Origin: JBCBKZ01 sp039026975
GTDB lineage: Bacteria > Bacteroidota > Bacteroidia > J057
Direction: 5' to 3'
NCBI GenBank assembly: GCA_039026975.1
Contig: JBCCLI010000304.1
Span: 1 to 8,125 of the forward strand
DNA: 8,125 nt
Shown here: positions 5,807 to 8,125 of the stretch, piece by piece
Position numbering within the stretch: the stretch's first letter is position 1
Layout of the letters: each line of letters starts with the position of its first letter
Program-made: the position numbers and the translations under genes
The notes under the pieces: generated by a model
Database searches by the model: none
What the model was told of the DNA's origin: nothing
Seen by the model: the letters and a program-made list of their open reading frames with translations, nothing else

Positions 5807-8125
5807 TTACAGTCCAGCTACTGTTTTCCCTGATTTTTTCTGGAACACCTCTACTCCCTCTCTAAAATAGTTTTGATAGAAGGCTATATTTAGTGGAGGC
5901 GTATACCCAGTGGGAGGTAACAAGTTTTGCTTCTCGTGATCCATTAAGACATAGAATGGCTGGGCATTAGAATTGTAGGTTTCTATTTGGTATTGTATCC
6001 ACTGATCTCCTACTGTTCTGATTTTCTTTCCATCTTCTGTCGTGAGAATATTCGGGAGTTTCTCCCTATCATCTGTGTAGAGGGAGATGAGCACATATTC
6101 TTCGTTAATATATTTTCTGACCTCTGGGTCTATCCACATATTTTTTTCCAGGTACCTACAGTTAGCACAAGTATGTCCTGTGAAGTCCAGGAAGACAGGC
6201 TTATTTACGGATTTAGCGTATGCCAGTCCCTGCTCAAGGTCATAAAAAGCACAGAAACCGTCGGGTGTATCTTTTGCTAAGTGGCCGGAAACTTTGTTGG
6301 GATAGGTACATATATCATTGGTGCTGGAAGGAGTAGATCCAGCGCCTAGGTAGGCAGATTCTCCAGACTGGAGAATTACCCCCATATCAGATTTATCTTC
6401 CGGAATATAGCCGCCCAGCATATTCAGTGGAGCGCCCCATAGTCCAGGTAGTAGGTACAGCATAAACCAGAAACTACCCATAGCCATTAGCAGCCTGGGA
6501 ACTGAAATCCTATCTACGGGGCTATCATGCGGCAGCTGAAGTTTTCCAAGTAGGTAAACCCCCATGAGGCCAAAGATGACTATCCAGGCTCCAATGAAAA
6601 TATCTCTGTCAAGTAGTCCCCAGTGCATAACTAGGTCCGCTCTACTGAGGTAAATCAAGGAAAGGGCGAGTTCCAGGAAGCCCAGGACTACTTTTACGCT
6701 ATTCAACCAACCGCCAGATTTAGGCAGAGAGTTTAACCACCCCGGAAAAATGGCAAACAGACTAAAAGGAATAGCAATAGCAGAAGAGAAGGCTAGCATG
6801 GAAACGGTAGGGCCTAGATAGGATTCTCCGCTAGCTGCCTCAAATAAGGCTGTACTTACTAGTGGACCTGTACAGGAAAAAGATACTACTGCCAAGGCTA
6901 GCGCCATGAGGAATATACCCACAAATCCCCCTCTTTCACTCCCCTTTTTCAGGTTAGTACTCCAGGAAGAAGGAAGCGTAATTTCAAATAAGCCTAAGAA
7001 GGAGAGGGCAAATACGAAAATGAGTGTAAATAATATCAGGTTGAAGGTAGGGCTGACGGAAAGCTGGCGCATGACATCTCCTCCAAGTAGCACGGTAACT
7101 AGCAGCCCAATAACTGTATAAATCACCACTATGGATAAACCGTAGGTTACGCCATTCCTGATCCCCTCTGCTCTATTCTCACTTTGCTTAGTGAAGTAGC
7201 TGACGGTTAAAGGGATTAGTGGGAATATGCAGGGCGTTAGTAAGGATGCAAACCCAAATAGAAACCCTTCCAGAAAAGCTCTCCAAAGGCTTCTTGACTG
7301 GGTAGGCTCAGGAGAAACAGGAGAAGTTTGACTGACTGACTGGGTTGGAGCATCCTCTCCGTAAGCGGTTTCTACCTTGCCATTGACACAGGCAGCTTCA
7401 TTACAGATCTGGTAGATGAGTGCACCTGACAAGACAGGAGCATCCTCCGTAATTAGGATTTTTTGTTCAAAAGCTGCTTTATCTTTAAAGTAAGCTACCT
7501 CTGTTTCAAACACCTCATCATACTTCTTCTCAGGTACTTGTAATTCTTTTACTCCACCAACAAGCGTAATACCCTTACTACTCTCATCTAAAACATATTC
7601 AGTAGGGATACCTGAAGGATCTTTAGACGGATTTGTGGAATATATATAATGGTCTGGATTGATCTCAGCTGAAAATGATAGAGTGATGGTATCTCCTGTT
7701 TTCCAGTTGGTCGTTGAAGAGTATGTTTGTACCCACTGAATTTCCGAGAGTAAGTCGGTCGTATTACCAGCTCCCAGAGGAGAAATGGTGGAGGTAGTAA
7801 GGCTTGGCGGTGTTTCAGTTGTTGGTTGTTCTCCACTTATGGGGGAGATACTGGCTTCTGGGGTAAAGGCAGCGGGCTCACTTTTTTTTTTCGCTACCTC
7901 AAAGCTTTCTGAGATATCCAGAGAGCCTGGAATGCACCTGCTGTCATCACAGATCTGGTATCTTAAGTAACCATCTAGCTGAGCACTTCCTGCTTCCAGG
8001 ACCACTTCCTGTACAAAGGTGATATTGTCATGGAAAATGGTGATCTCTGTTTCGTATATGTCATCATAGTAGGTTTCTGGCTTGCCATCCTTTTCTGAAA
8101 GCGTTCCTTTGAGGGCAAGTCCCGA
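5807..8125 (-). CDS. dsbD: Thiol:disulfide interchange protein DsbD, 5' end beyond the window
   Basis: DsbD passes electrons from cytoplasmic thioredoxin across the inner membrane to periplasmic thiol proteins. The frame stays open from a GTG at 8005 to the window edge (40 more codons including YYDDIYETEITIFHDN), so that GTG is internal and the start is off the right side. Counting visible residues from the edge: the end of one N-terminal domain with C59-x4-C64; a Ser/Thr/Pro linker (about 80-125); a second, similar domain (about 128-256) with C241-x4-C246; eight membrane segments from about 284 to 562, with C299 in TPCIFPLIP and C418 in FSCTGP as the membrane cysteine pair; a loop; and a thioredoxin-like domain with CANC at 653-656. 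Two such N-terminal domains instead of one is the odd point. An A10 run lies in the linker. It is the first visible gene of the run leading to porZ and recO. Confidence 0.95.
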   Translation of the reverse strand, partial: SGLALKGTLSEKDGKPETYYDDIYETEITIFHDNITFVQEVVLEAGSAQLDGYLRYQICDDSRCIPGSLDISESFEVAKKKSEPAAFTPEASISPISGEQPTTETPPSLTTSTISPLGAGNTTDLLSEIQWVQTYSSTTNWKTGDTITLSFSAEINPDHYIYSTNPSKDPSGIPTEYVLDESSKGITLVGGVKELQVPEKKYDEVFETEVAYFKDKAAFEQKILITEDAPVLSGALIYQICNEAACVNGKVETAYGEDAPTQSVSQTSPVSPEPTQSRSLWRAFLEGFLFGFASLLTPCIFPLIPLTVSYFTKQSENRAEGIRNGVTYGLSIVVIYTVIGLLVTVLLGGDVMRQLSVSPTFNLILFTLIFVFALSFLGLFEITLPSSWSTNLKKGSERGGFVGIFLMALALAVVSFSCTGPLVSTALFEAASGESYLGPTVSMLAFSSAIAIPFSLFAIFPGWLNSLPKSGGWLNSVKVVLGFLELALSLIYLSRADLVMHWGLLDRDIFIGAWIVIFGLMGVYLLGKLQLPHDSPVDRISVPRLLMAMGSFWFMLYLLPGLWGAPLNMLGGYIPEDKSDMGVILQSGESAYLGAGSTPSSTNDICTYPNKVSGHLAKDTPDGFCAFYDLEQGLAYAKSVNKPVFLDFTGHTCANCRYLEKNMWIDPEVRKYINEEYVLISLYTDDREKLPNILTTEDGKKIRTVGDQWIQYQIETYNSNAQPFYVLMDHEKQNLLPPTGYTPPLNIAFYQNYFREGVEVFQKKSGKTVAGL
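7358..7573 (-). repeat. Second copy of a duplicated DsbD N-terminal domain segment
   Basis: The protein from here (GITLVGG, then YDEVFETEVAYFKDKAAFEQ, then SGALIYQICNEAAC) aligns without large gaps to the segment encoded at 7910-8125 (GLALKGT, then YDDIYETEITIFHDNITFVQ, then DGYLRYQICDDSRC). Both copies keep the Glu-Thr-Glu block, a central aromatic-rich strand and the final Tyr-Gln-Ile-Cys with a second Cys five residues on. The match is at protein level; the DNA has diverged, so this is an old domain duplication. Confidence 0.8.
7882..7891 (-). repeat. A10 homopolymer inside dsbD
   Basis: Ten T on the plus strand, ten A on the coding strand, encode the three lysines of VAKKKSE in the Ser/Thr/Pro-rich linker between the two N-terminal DsbD domains. 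A run of this length is prone to polymerase slippage and also to sequencing error. In the sequence as given, the reading frame is intact through it. Confidence 0.85.

Noticed and set aside
5987..6280. Open frames antisense to dsbD (5987-6280, 6906-7121, 7785-7970) and an alternative minus frame at 7588-7836
   Set aside because: All are shadows of the dsbD reading frame, with no family resemblance and no start context.
8003..8005. GTG at 8005 as the start of dsbD, giving a 732-residue protein
   Set aside because: The frame is open for 40 more codons to the window edge, and these codons encode a good match to the second N-terminal DsbD domain. The GTG is an internal valine.
1..8125. CRISPR arrays, tRNA or rRNA genes, transposase or integrase genes
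   Set aside because: No regularly spaced repeats, cloverleaf sequences, rRNA-like stretches or recombinase motifs were seen on either strand.

Overview
The window looks like a piece of a Bacteroidota chromosome, probably from the order Cytophagales. It carries porZ, a part of the type IX secretion system found only in this phylum; a DsbD of the Bacteroidota form with a C-terminal thioredoxin domain; and a cysteine-free RecO. Shine-Dalgarno sequences are absent or weak, as is usual in the phylum. The genus cannot be fixed from the sequence.

Layout. Positions 1-120 are probably backbone sequence that once lay directly downstream of recO; a possible gene end lies in 1-54. Positions 121-1917 hold a two-gene AT-rich cassette on the plus strand: a small HipA-like kinase followed by a DUF3037 protein, overlapping by ATGA. 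Positions 1897-8125 are a minus-strand run in transcription order: dsbD (its 5' end lies off the right edge), porZ, an unrecognised 253-codon gene, and recO. The gaps are 63 bp, 59 bp and a 4-bp ATGA overlap, so this is probably one operon. The cassette and recO converge and are separated by only 15 bp.

Main observation. The last six codons and stop of recO (1897-1917) have a diverged second copy at 121-141, on the far side of the HipA-like/DUF3037 pair and in the same orientation. The copy still reads FSEVFG-stop on the minus strand, and its three differences are all at third codon positions. Hand-counted 60-base lines give about 28-38% G+C inside the cassette and 43-53% outside. Together this suggests that the pair entered at the 3' end of recO and left a displaced recO end behind, in the manner of site-specific integration into a gene terminus. 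No integrase is present, so the mechanism is open.

How the genes may work together. DsbD carries reducing power across the inner membrane. PorZ is an exported surface protein of the type IX attachment complex; its four cysteines could form two disulfides, so the linkage may be functional. RecO is a recombination mediator, coupled by overlap to the unrecognised gene. The HipA-like kinase keeps the catalytic residues of its family and has no HipB-type partner. DUF3037 proteins commonly accompany such kinases, but I know of no established function for the pair.
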